From NCBI RefSeq assembly GCF_020536995.1, contig NC_068357.1, positions 64,527,221-64,591,220 on the forward strand: DNA of 64,000 nucleotides. Direction: 5' to 3'. A program made the position numbers and the translations under genes. This document shows, one piece after another, positions 37,701 through 49,803 of the stretch (within the stretch, counting starts at the first letter, position 1; every line of letters begins with the position of its first letter). Below the pieces are notes generated by a model. The model saw only the letters and a program-made list of their open reading frames with translations, ran no database searches and was not told where the DNA came from. Origin of the DNA: Dreissena polymorpha. Its lineage: Eukaryota; Mollusca; Bivalvia; Myida; Dreissenidae.

Positions 37701-40370
37701 GTTCCTAGGACACTGAGTATCAGGAAGCAGTTAATATTTATGACCAAAACATGTTCGTGTATGAGTCATCATCATTTGAAATCGATCAAATTTTCAAGCA
37801 TAACACTCTCAAAACGACTAAACAATATGTAGTGTTTTTTGTTGTTTTTGTTGAACAAAATGAAATATAAATGTGTTAGTGGAAAATATTGAAAAAAATC
37901 GCGTTTTGATTTAATACTAACGTACCATATATGTCAGTTTCGAAGAAAAAAATGTTAATTACATTATATATACATGTTGTAATATGATTAAATATATACT
38001 ATGATCTGATATAGCATCAATTGTATCTACGCACATAAGGGTGACGTTTGATTATACATGAACGTGAATATATATATGTAATTAATATATCTACTTGTAT
38101 TATATTCTGCAAATTATATTAATGCATACAAGTGCAGAGAAAATGTTATGTGTTCTATGTATTTATTTATAAACGATCTTAACATAAGAAGTTTTTTTCT
38201 GTACTATGTATTGATTTTTAAACTGTGTAAACATGAATTATATACGGCTATATGCAATACACCACATAACAAACGTTTCATGCAAGTTGGTTCGTGACTA
38301 ACAACTGAAAACAGAACAACATGTAAACCTTTGTTTCAAATTCCATAACTGAGAGACGTAAATGTTGAACCCTTATTTTTAAAATCAGGATATACGCCGG
38401 ACATTTGTTTTTTGTGATAGTTATTGTCATACATAATAAATCATGTTCACGACCCCCCCCCCCTTATCAATAACAAATGATATAATTCTCCCGGATATCA
38501 GAATATGTTAAATGTTAGGGTGCGAACTTCATGGATGGTTAGCTTCCTGTACAAAGTACCCAAGACGGCAGTTTCATATATTTTAATAATTTATTAATTG
38601 AGAAGTAATATGTCAATTGAAGATCAAGGTCATCATATCAGCAAAATCCCACCCAATGAGATCTAATCATCACGCAGCTTCTTGGCAGAACCCATGGAAT
38701 AGCCGGTCGTCTAGTAATACATACTATAGAGCGCAAAAGATGCCTGGCTATGTTGATTTGAGACGTTGGTAAATGTATTTAAGCCATTGGGAAGGAGTCT
38801 CGTGGAACTGGCACTTCTAAAAACACATTGAGCCGCGGCGTCAGCGATTACGATTGCATATTCATGTGTCTAAACTTTCTGAAATGCTTATGCAGTATGT
38901 ATGTGTGCGGTTCTTCCTGCGCTTATAGCGCTTGGAATGCCCACTACCCACTTTAATACCCTGACCGTTAGAAGCGCTTGGTTTTATTTTGACGAGTTAT
39001 CAATATGGACTTTTTCAGAGAATTGATTGCAGACCTGATAAAGTTTACGCGTGCATTATAATGATTTTCGAGGGATATGTGTTGAAAAATGAAAACGTAA
39101 ATTTTGAACGGGAGGACTATCCATTTCGAAGTAGAATTTAAAAAAATATGCTTTGGAATTTACGGGTTACATATTCAAGCACGGAGTAATAATTGAATTT
39201 AGAACTTGTGTTTTGTTTGTTTGTTCGTTTTCACCAAAACAGTTAAGTCGTATTTAATCTTATCTGGAATTTTAACTGCAAAATTGCTTAATTAGATTGT
39301 TATGTATATTTTATCCCTTTTACAATAATTATCTAAGTATATCACACCCAGAACTAACGTACCGTTTAATTTATCCTACTTTATTTAGTAAACACTTGAT
39401 TGAAAGGCGGTTATCACACTAGTTGTGTTCTTTAAGTCATTACTAAGCATAAAATAAAGAAAAATCTGATGTAACCCTTTTTCAATCAGTTTTTACATGT
39501 TCAAGCAAATGAAAATATCAGTTCAATTAATTTTAAATTAACATGCTGAGGAATATGCCAGTATTATCGATTGCAACGATGCCTTCCATAAACATCCATA
39601 GACAGACACCTATTATTATCTCGTTTATGATTCTGTCTATTTACTGGATGATGCTATCGGTGTGTATGTGTAATTCAGAATTTGTATTTACAGGTCATCG
39701 CTTAGTCGTCATGACTACATTATGATGATGTTAGGAATACATTAATTCCGAAATATTATAGAATCCGGCCAAGTATGTTCAAGTTTATTAAACTACTTAA
39801 TAGCTCAAACAAAACTGTATTTAGAAAGCTAGCCATGTATTGTTTAACATGCTTTAAAATAAGAGAAAATGTCAAATATATGTAGTGTTAAATAGAAATA
39901 CATTTTTACAAAAAAATAAGGTCAAAAATATGTAATAATACCTATATTTGTAAACCTATATGCATAACATTGTGTGACCACTGTGTATTAAACCCATCCA
40001 TGTACCATTCTCACGAAATATGTTCACGAAATATGTTTATTTCGTGTTTATTTAGATTATTTATTCTTTAAAATGATGTGTTTGTGTGTGTACTTCAACG
40101 CATGCTGTTATTTATATGTGTGTTAATGAGCTTCACATGCTTAAGTCAAAAATAAACTATTCCGTTCTGTTCTGTTCTGTTATTATGTGCATACATGCCC
40201 AAGTGACCTTTCAGAGGAAAGTATTTGATTAAAAAAAGGCCAAATTTACCCCTGCTGCCCAAATATTCGCAAGAGAAATAATTGTGATCCAAATAGACTA
40301 GTGCATGGTGGTCAATCAGACCTAAATGTGCACTGGTAGACAATTTAAGGACAATTCATGTCTGATTGCC
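37700..40370. other. No gene seen
   Basis: AT-rich sequence with a short C run at 38453-38462. No exon or repeat that I can define. Confidence 0.35.
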
Positions 40371-40379
40371 CTTAAAAGG

Positions 40380-41115
40380 ACAAGGTTACTCCGCCAAGGG
40401 AGTGCTGACAATTCCAAAGACCTTCTTCAGGCTCCTCGATGTTAAAGCAAATTCTCCGCTCTAGATAACTGTAGTCACTGCCTTTAAATACGACAATGGT
40501 AACAACATATCCCAATGATACAACTTTCTGCACGACATCCTGTGATGACCAAAGTCGAGAGCGTTGAAGCCATCTCTGCAGGATAATGGGACATTGGCAG
40601 CTTACTGCCCACACATGATAGATAATAATTCATGGCGCGTTTGAAAACGGTAGTGATGACCCCGCGCGTTCCAGTAGAACTAAATTTTTAATACTACATT
40701 TTGTCCATTCATCAAGCAATAAAGCGCTGCTTAGAAAAGTGTTCCCTTTTCCGTCATTACACAGAGCATTATTAATAAAAGTAAAACATGATAAAGCAGA
40801 TCTCGCCAGTTGCATCCTACAATGTCCTGGGTATACAAATTTATCCATCCTGTACACTTCTATGCCCTCTGGTATGGTATGTAGATCGACTGCAGCTTCT
40901 ACACATAGGACAGGGCTTGGCACGAATAGTCAGTATCGCTTCAATGATACCAAGCCAGCCCTCGGCCTTGCTCCCTGCTGTGATTTGAGATGCACCGCCG
41001 AGTCGTGCGTTCACCAGGATATCATGTACTACTCAACACGTGTCCGTCTGATTCTCTCTCCGTATTCCAGCAGGGAAATTATATTACAGACTTCCGCGGA
41101 CACACCTTCGACATG
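40380..41115 (-). pseudogene. Mab-21 / cGLR, copy B, decayed fragment
   Basis: On the minus strand, exon 2 starts at about 41115 after TTTCTTTTCAG, at the same intron position and phase as copy A: NHVEGVSAEVCNI then LEYGERIRRTRV. Then QITAGSKAEG, LCVEAAVDLHTIPEGIEVYR, VYPGHCRM, ALCNDGKGNTFLSSALLLDE, VSCQCPIILQRW and DVVQKVVSLGYVV can be read in different frames. It has several stops and shifts, the D-x-D part and the third acidic segment are no longer readable, and the whole C-terminal helical half is missing. It is older or faster-decaying than copy A. Kept intron acceptor means DNA-level duplication. Confidence 0.78.
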
Positions 41116-41498
41116 ATTCTGAAAAGAAACATGATCTAAAACTGTTCATGTCTTTTAACGTTATGGCATTTGTTAGAGCCATATTCCAGGATTGAATAGT
41201 TGGCTTTTAGAGTGATAAAGTGTTTCTCTAGCAGGGGACAAAGAGTAAATCCCACAAACGGCATTGAGAGTTTTTGCATTTTAAATTGTCATTTGTTATT
41301 TTATGCAAAACACGTTGATCTACAAATCAATACACGTTCGAAATTACAACTTGCATAGCAGGACTGTCACACAATTATACCATTTATGCCTAGAGGACTC
41401 TCCCATCCTTCTAAATTGGATCAATTTATTTCCAAATTTATGGATATCTAGTATATTTATTTCTATATTTAGAATATTTCTTACAGAAATTCCTTAAA

Positions 41499-41565
41499 GC
41501 AAACAGCGCAGACCCAGATGAGACGCCGCATCATGCGGCGTCTCATCTGGGTCTACGCTGTTTGC
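41499..41565. repeat. 67-bp near-perfect palindrome
   Basis: Arms of 33 bp (GCAAACAGCGCAGACCCAGA then TGAGACGCCGCAT and complement) with one mismatch. A very strong hairpin or cruciform. No coding or rho-type terminator context; probably the core of a palindromic MITE. Confidence 0.85.
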
Positions 41566-41819
41566 CAATGCCTTTTTTCTAGACGCTAGGCATAAATGGG
41601 TTAAAGTATTTGTGCATTAGAGACGCTTCCTTTTATAACTCCCAATCCATCAGGAATGACAAAATAAATTGTTATGTTCGTGTACACATTTAAGCAAATT
41701 GTTCATGATTATATAGTTTAAAGGTCTTTAAGCTTCACTGTTTTGCAGAAATGTGTGCGTTTGATGATTCGTTTAATTAACTCCGAAGACAAAAAAATTA
41801 AGCCTTGACAGTAACGACT

Positions 41820-42250
41820 TTATAGACCTCTGTATCTGGGAACTAGTACAGCATTTGACTTACCCAAAAGCGAGGACTACATATTTCTCTTTCTTGGAAA
41901 ACTTTCAGTCAATCATTTACCCAAGAGAGATGACTGCACAGTTTTCATTGTTTGGGAAATCAAAATATTTCTAACTTCAACGTGAGTGCCTATTGTACAC
42001 ATGATTTCAGTCCTCGACATACCAGGAGTTACGACTTCACAGACTTATATGTCTTGGTACGCTGTCAGTCTCTGACTTTCCTATGAATGACTACTGTGCA
42101 GGAAGCGTTGTCTGTAAATGCTTTCAGTCTCTGACCCACTCGTTAGACGCCACTTTGCAGCCTGCTATGTCTGGGAACGTTTTCAGTCTCTTACTTACCC
42201 ATGAGTTACGACTGGACAGGAAGCTGTGTCTGGGAATGCTTTCATTCTCT
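41820..42250 (-). repeat. Inverted counterpart of the cGLR-derived 60-bp satellite
   Basis: Read on the minus strand, about six units like CCCAGACA + CAGC + TGTCCAGTCGTAACTCATGG + GTAAGTAAGAGACTGAAA match the array at 12793-14160. It lies upstream of cGLR copy B on the same strand, so in both copies the satellite occupies the first intron. Confidence 0.65.
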
Positions 42251-42254
42251 GACT

Positions 42255-43611
42255 TACTCATTACTGTTCAATGTACGTGAAGCCGTGTCTCGGAATGCTT
42301 TCAGTAGTTTACATTTGACTGTCTCCATCGCTCGCTTATGAGTTCAACCATGCATACAGCTTGATACGATTATTCTGTAAGCCATCATTAATGACATTCA
42401 CATTTGCTAGCAACAGGTGCGAAATTAAATGCGAAGAAATATTGAAGAAATCATGTCATATCCTTGCAATTTTACTAACCCGATTCAGTTATCTATAATC
42501 TTATACCATAAATGACAAATTTATCGATGATCAATAATCGTTCTCTTGCCGATAATTACTCTTCGATCTCTCATTCAAAACTCCACGCTACGGATAGACT
42601 TTGCGCATACAGACGACGGCGGTTATTATTGATCTGCAATACAAACATTTGAAAGAGTTTCGTCGCGCTTGAGAGGGTACGAAAGTGAACTGTGACAGGC
42701 ACTGGAAAGGACTTACATACATACATGTTTTAAGTCAGCGTCGAAAACACAAATTGTTGTGATATACAAGTTTGACGACGGAAAGGTAATTTTATTTATA
42801 AATATGTTTTGAAATGTATGTAAGAGTGTATTGTGTATTAAAATAAAGTAAGGTTAACAAATAACGTTATAATTTTATACATATAATACCAATAGTACAC
42901 CCTGTGTGTTGCCGTATTCATTGTTTATTATGTGGAATGAGACTGTTACTTAATTATGCATATACGCGTTGTGTTCATTGTTCGAGGTTTAGGCTAATCA
43001 GGGTCGACACTTTCTGCCTAGACTTGAGTTGTGTTAAGAAGAGACTACTCATATGTATACAATTTCTATAAAAGATGAAAGCGTCATCTCTGATTAGCCG
43101 GTGTAGACTGTGCCTGCTCATCTGCGGTGACACTTCACGCACATAACTCAAGCTCTTTTTTCCCAGAACAATACGGCCGCTTTAATCACCGCGAATGCAA
43201 TGAAGTATGTCCATGTTAGTTGCTTAAATACAGTTACAGTGGAAAATGTTGTCACGGATAAGCAGGTGGTGTCTACGCAGGCTAATACGGGACGACACTA
43301 TACGCACATGCGTTAAGCCCTGTTTTCCCAGAAAGAGACTCAAAAAAGGCTTTAACAATGCCTTTTACTACCACTCAATACTCCGATAACTGTGCAAATA
43401 TATAGGAATGTTTTTTTTTTCATAATTCAACACACAATTAACAAATCTCATTTTTTACAAGTATTCCTCAAATATTTAAACAACTTGATGTCGTCGTATG
43501 TAAGTACGTTAAATAAATGCCCTGAGTAAGCAAACCAAAATGGTTTGTTTATTCACAACTTCGCCGGATTTATATTTGTACCATTAATATGAATCAATTT
43601 GTTCATTTCAG
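42255..43611 (+). promoter_or_regulatory. ITPA promoter, untranslated first exon and intron 1
   Basis: A donor at 42785/42786 (GACGGAAAG then GTAATTTT) and the acceptor at 43611 (TTCATTTCAG) suggest an untranslated exon ending at 42785, joined four bases before the ITPA ATG. Two parts of this block recur at 11145-11617 and 24268-24960. Intron 1 contains fragments of the GTCGTCCC palindromic MITE (42985-43175, 43255-43320). The transcription start is not defined. Confidence 0.5.
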
Positions 43612-43614
43612 AAA

Positions 43615-46600
43615 ATGTATACTACCACGAGAGTAAAGAAACCAATTGTCATTGTGACTGGTAATAAAAACAAACTATCCGAATTTAAGCAAATGCTTGG
43701 AGATGACTTTCCATGTGAGGTAAATATTCTATGCTGCTTCTATTTAGTGCAATATTTTCTCCAACTATATACATGTATACATATCACCTTAAGAACATTG
43801 AATGAACAAATAGCAGTTTGTCGTAGAATTGGTCATATGCAAAACAAAAACAAAATACTCTGCCCTTCTGTTGTACTTGTCCTAAGTTGAATTATAATGT
43901 TAAAAAATGTTTTATATTATGCAATATAAAGGATTGTGTGATTTTGTTTACTCCTAATAATTTGCCGACTCGTTTTTTGAATGACAAGTTGCGATTGTTT
44001 AATAACACAATGCATAAACACGGACTATAGATGACAATATACGCTCCGTGGCATAAATAATCATTTTTATATAAGATATCGCAGAATATATACGATTATA
44101 AACAAGCATTTTTAACACAGTTGGCAACATGTGGTCTTAAAGCACGTATAGACTTTTTAAATTAAATCTAGGAGCCCTTTACAGACCAGTGGACACAAAG
44201 CTTATAGGATAATTGAATGTATGGATTTACATTGATGCTATTATCGATTACCCCGACAGGTTGTCAGTCAGGATGTAGATTTACCTGAATATCAAGGTGA
44301 ACCCGAGGACATTGCCCGCAGCAAGTGTGAGCTGGCCGCCCAAACCATCAAAGGACCATGTCTCACTGAGGACACCAGTCTGTGTTTCAACGCCCTTGGA
44401 GGCATGCCTGGCCCGTACATCAAATGGTTCTTGAAGCCACTTGGACCTGCAGGTGATACTACTTCTTTCTTGTAATATTACTAGGGCCATAACAGCCCGT
44501 TTGAGTTCTTAACGACTGTGCACAAACCATGAGGTGCGTAAGGCTAAATGGCAATATACCAATATATATTTTACGGGACCGGGTAAAAGTAGTTTTAAAG
44601 TTAGAGTAAACCATTTAAACAGGAATACGTTGTAATAATCATTGCCATTCTTGGATAACGGTGCATATTTCTCGGTCCTAAAAGACAAAAGGAAACTAAC
44701 GACATATATTTTTAGAAGTAAAAATACACCTGAAAACCCAAAATTATCTTAAAGTTTCTTTACACAAGCCATCCAGTACATAAATTTGCAAATTTCTAAA
44801 GGTCTAAGATATTTAGTGTAAGTTTTGACAGTATCATTTTGCAAGTCCTTACATCAGCACAATACGATTCTAGTATATTTGGAAATGCATCAAGGGTATA
44901 CAAACGTTCAATATCGTAAGATTTGAAAAAACAAACATGCACATAGTTAAGTGTAGAATCTACAAAATCATCATATATTGTACAACACGTCTTTGCACTG
45001 ATATAATTTTGTTTTTTAAATATTTACCAATTATGAACTCGTTATTTGAAGAACATTTGCCTGTCAGTAAAAGTCGAGATAAATAAATTAATGAACATTT
45101 TGTATCGGTTCTCTGGTTATTTGCAAACCGTAATTTAGTTTTCCATTTACCTCAAAACACCTCGTGTTACAATAAATTGCTTAAATATTTAAGAGCGTTT
45201 GTATTTATTGGGGAGTTTGCCTAAATTCACCATATCAAAAAGTAAAACAAAAAAAAAACACAATATTAAACAGCTCAATACCAGCATTTGGATAAGTTTG
45301 TAAAAACATTTATAAATCTTCTATGTATTGAGCCACTGGAAAGAGAGATAACATCCCCTTGTCTTAAGCCTTTACATGTTTAACACCGGTCTTTAAATGC
45401 AGATACATATATTTTGTTTACTGATTTCCAAAACTTTACCACGTATATCAGCATAAAATTATTTGAACAAAAGTTCATTTCGATATGTATTATCAAAACA
45501 TTTGTATATTAATAAATGCTAAATAAAGCCGTTTATTAATATTTAAATAATATTGATTTAAAAACAATAAGGAAAATATGGCATTCGTGGTGGAAAAATC
45601 GAAAACCAAATTGCGCATCTAAAATAAGGTTGTCTTTTTAACAAAACGACTTGATTAACATTCAATATAGTGGAAAATAACTTTAAAAAACAACTTAATT
45701 TATACCTCTGTAATAAGCACCAAAACTACCATCACTTTTTCTGAATAGTTGAATAAAAGTTCCATTTTCTACCAGCCAAATTTACCGGGGAAAAACAACA
45801 AGAAGCTTATATCGCGTTAAACTATTTACAAATAAGCGATGAGAAAATATCATTTAATACACATTCTATGCCCTTAAGCTGATTACGTTTTGATAGTTTG
45901 ATTGGTGCCTGAACGTCATTAATCGATGTTGGAAAACCAAATTCGTAATTATAGTTGAAATTTGCATCAAAATTTTGGTTCGCAAACAAATGTACCGTTG
46001 TATCCTATTCTAAGTTTAAAAAGAATACATCAGAATCATCCAAAGATAGAGTTGTCGACGTGATGTTTTTCTGCTTGTTACAATATTTGAAAAAGCAATC
46101 CATATATTTATTCTTTTACAAGTTTTCGATACACATTTTCTACTAAATAATTTCCTTTTTATTTTATTTTATTTTTAATCTTGTCTTCCTTCTCTGATAC
46201 TTGCATAGTAGCAAAAACCAAAAAGTGTCTCATTGACTGTGCTTGTAGATACACTTTTTCATATTTTAATGATTTCGTAGTTCTACTTCGTCAGGTCGTC
46301 CTTTGATTTTCTACTGACGTAACAACAAATCTTGGTTTGCTGAATACTTGATGGCCAAGCGACTGCTAGAAACTTGGCCCGAGCCTTTTTCCATGAGTTC
46401 CGTATCAACAACTTTTTATCGGGAAACACCATGGAGTTCGCTTACTTAAGACTTCTCATATCACAACCTTCCGCCGGGCATGCCTCAAATGCTGACCTTT
46501 TTTCGGCTAATACCTTTGCTATCTGTAAACATATCGCTATTTTGTTCATTATGTTATCCTTACGTTTATCGGTACCCATAACACTGCACACAATTCACTT

Positions 46601-47176
46601 ATCTAATACATTACGCAATATGTATTATAGACACGAAAAATATAATGATTTACCTTTACCTAAAAAATATAGCATGAATGTCCAAAAATACATCCCAATA
46701 AGACATACACCATATATAATATAGATCATATAGAATTAATACATGTTTACCTGGTTATACCATAACTGTAAAATTGGACCATGCATTCTTAGTTTTCTCG
46801 CCATATTCAAACCAAAAACTGGAGGTTTGAAGCATATAAAACTACAATAAATTCCCATCATTCTGTTTCAGGTCTACACAAGATGTTGACAGGATTTGAG
46901 GACAAGACTGCAGAAGCTGTATGCATATTTGCCTATTCCTCTGGTGAACCCAATTCAGATATCCAGCTGTTTGTGGGTAGAACCACAGGAACAATAGTTG
47001 AACCCAGGGGACCAACAAACTTTGGGTGGGACCCTTGTTTTCAGCCTGACGGCTTCGACCAGACATATGCTGAGATATCGAAGGATCAGAAAAATACCAT
47101 CTCACACAGGGGCAAGGCAATGCAGGCCTTCAAAGACTTCATAATGAAACAGAGTGGTTCTGGAAACAGAAAATGA
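43615..47176 (+). CDS. ITPA: Inosine triphosphate pyrophosphatase (ITPase)
   Basis: Cytosolic house-cleaning enzyme that hydrolyses ITP, dITP and XTP to the monophosphate and pyrophosphate, keeping non-canonical purines out of RNA and DNA. Three coding exons, 43615-43719, 44260-44452 and 46872-47176, join in frame with GT/AG borders (603 nt, 200 residues; human enzyme 194). Visible family motifs: [11 protein letters not shown] near the N-terminus (substrate loop), [55 protein letters not shown] and ISHRGKA (base-recognising SHR). No stops or shifts, so it looks functional. Intron 1 is in the leader, the 2.4-kb last intron holds a LINE fragment. Divergently upstream lies cGLR copy B. Confidence 0.97.
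45150..45920 (-). mobile_element. Decayed LINE (non-LTR) reverse transcriptase fragment
   Basis: Minus-strand translation around 45370-45341 gives [10 protein letters not shown], the conserved reverse-transcriptase motif before the catalytic YxDD box. It is followed in another frame by [21 protein letters not shown] and then a region like EFRQTPQ-IQTLLNI. The A/YADD box itself is not readable and several stops and shifts occur. Non-LTR clade unresolved. Inserted in the last ITPA intron, opposite to the gene. Confidence 0.6.
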
Positions 47177-49800
47177 TAATTCCAGTCTGTTGATTTACTT
47201 ATTCACGAATTTCTTTACTTTTATATTACTCAAAGGTGTTGATGTAATTTTGCAAGAAGTTGTTCGAAACTTATAATTAACATATATATAAATGTTCATA
47301 TCATAGGACCTTCTTCTTTTTTTTAAATTAAATATTAAATCAGTTTAATCCAATATGTTGAAAAAATATCCAAAGTAAAATTAATGTGCATGTTTATAAA
47401 GCACATGTAGATATAAGTGGATAAAGCACATTTTTCGTAAATTTTGACAATGTATTTAAATGTTTATACATAATACAAACTTTGTATCAAGCGTTGGACA
47501 TGTTAGCGCGGTAAAATCTTTGTTTCTCTGAAATTATTATGTGCATTTACAATTTCAATCATTTCACGGCCGTTGAAATTTAACGATTGGCAGATTTGTG
47601 AAAATAATGCGAAATATGTTGAAAAAAACATATAAAACCTAATCACCCTGTAAAATTATCCACAAGAATGTAAAAATATCCGGACCTGAGTTCCACCTCG
47701 GTAGTTGCATTGGCTCATTTATTAATGCATCGCAAAAAAAGAGGTGGCGCTCGTGAATAACGGCCGTGCATTTGAAAACAGAAAGCCGATCCCCGCTTTC
47801 CTATTTATACATTCATTGAAAGTAGACTTATGTTTGTTTTCTTATTTGTATAAATTAATTAAAGTATATAAATTGATATTTACTTGGTATTTACTTTTAA
47901 TGTATTTAATTAGCCTCAAGACAATGTGAGTTGCATTTAACAAATTTTAAGATAGAGAATGACCTTATATTTAAATTGTGTGCTTTAGTCTGATATGTGT
48001 TAAACGTGGTCCAGACGAATATGATCTCTTATAAGAGATTGGGGAGCGCGGATCATCACATTCATCAGAGACTTCATAAATAAACGAAATGATTTCGGAG
48101 ACCGCGATTGATCTATTAAGGTCACATAACCCCAAACCGGAACTCCTGTGTACAGGGTTACATGCAGTCAATTTGATACATAGCACACATTGTTCAGTGA
48201 ATGCTGCCTAGGATTTGTAAAATAGAATGCAAATGGTTGTTTTTGGTATTAATTTGAAGGTCTATTTGTAAGCAATAAGAAAAAAAAGCCATTTTTGTGC
48301 TCTACTTTTTCTGTTGATGGTTCCCGGCTTTGAAAGTAGGTCATACTATTTGAGCCCAAAATGGTCGCCTGCACAGCTGTCAAAACCGGTTTGCCTATTC
48401 TAAGGTGAATATTTTCAGTTACAACGTATAGAATTTAAGGACTTCCATTTTTTTCAAAAGATTATGCATTTATCTTTCTAATGATGTATGATGATATAGT
48501 GGGTCATTGCTTGATCATGGTAAAAATTGATATCGAACATCAACTATTTTATATATAATATAGAAGGAAATTAATTGCGCATGCGTAACCTTAATACTTA
48601 AAGTATCAAATTACTGCTGTTCCGGATAATCCATTAGGCCGAGTAGGCAACTGCATATGGGCCCCGCAACTTTTAGGGCCCCATGAGACCGTGACGAAAT
48701 TAAATACGTAAATATACATACAACAGTGATTGTTTTCCGAAATTGTTAATCTTATAGTTAATGATGTCATAATGGCATCAAGGTATTATAATGACATTTT
48801 ATACCTATAAAAGGATATTGTCACAGTTCATGTCTTAGTCTTGGCACTAGTAGGCTAACTTAAACGAGTTAAATCGATTCAACATTGGCGTTCTAGTAGG
48901 TACTGGGCCACGATCGTGGGCCCAAAATGTTTAACTGCCTTATGACCTCCAGGGTGCTAAAGCGGTACTGCTGCTGTGCGGAATGTGTTGTACGTATATG
49001 CTGTAAAAAAAGTTGTTATCAAATTTCATCTAAACTAAGTGCTAGTTCAATTATTTGCTCATCATTTTCATTCGTTTAAAAATACAGTTGTAAACATTGT
49101 TACGTAAACACCCTTATGCCGGCCTTTCAGATTATTTATGAAAGAAAGGCTGTGTCGCCAACAGATTTGGACTTTTATCAACAGTGAAATTAAAATATAT
49201 ATATTGTCACAGTGAGCGCATAAATAATAATAAAATAATCCCCTGGAGTTATCTAGAGTAAGGGACGTTTCCATCCAACATGCCATGCACATTTTGGCAT
49301 TTCGTTTTATATGTTCAACTATCAGGGAGATATTGTCCTTCCGTCATTAATTGGGCTTAAATTTCGCATTGTAAAAGCTTCAAAGATATAACTGAATTGG
49401 GACCTACTGATTTAGACCAACGTTCCAGAACGAGACCCATCTAGAAATGCCCAATATATAAGAACTTGAAAATTCTGAGAAGTTCTATAACACCAAGACA
49501 AAACATAGAAATGTAGCTCCATTGTTCAGTGCACTAATTCCCTGTTAAAAATCGTCTCGCAAAGTTTCATCAGATAATGGTCAGTGTTGCGGAGAAATAA
49601 ACTCAATGAGTCCATCAGGGACGAAATACATACAAAACGGCATCACCGGGCTTCTGATCAACTTATTTTAAAGATCATGAACATGATTTGATTCTAATTG
49701 CAATGATCAACTATACTATTAACAATAACTATAAAATAACAACGACATAACGACAACAAAACTTCAGTGCGTACAATATTTAACATTTTCATATGTGTTC
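47177..49800. other. ITPA 3' flank; no gene seen
   Basis: AT-rich sequence downstream of the ITPA stop. I see no clear gene, RNA or repeat. Confidence 0.35.
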
Positions 49801-49803
49801 CAT

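Noticed and set aside
42660-42700. ISRE-like GAAAGTGAACTG upstream of ITPA
   Set aside because: One base short of the GAAANNGAAACT consensus and changed in the 11.5-kb copy (GAATGAAAACTG); too weak to call.
46374-46724. 116-codon ORF just before the last ITPA exon
   Set aside because: Intronic, AT-rich, no splice support and no recognisable domain.
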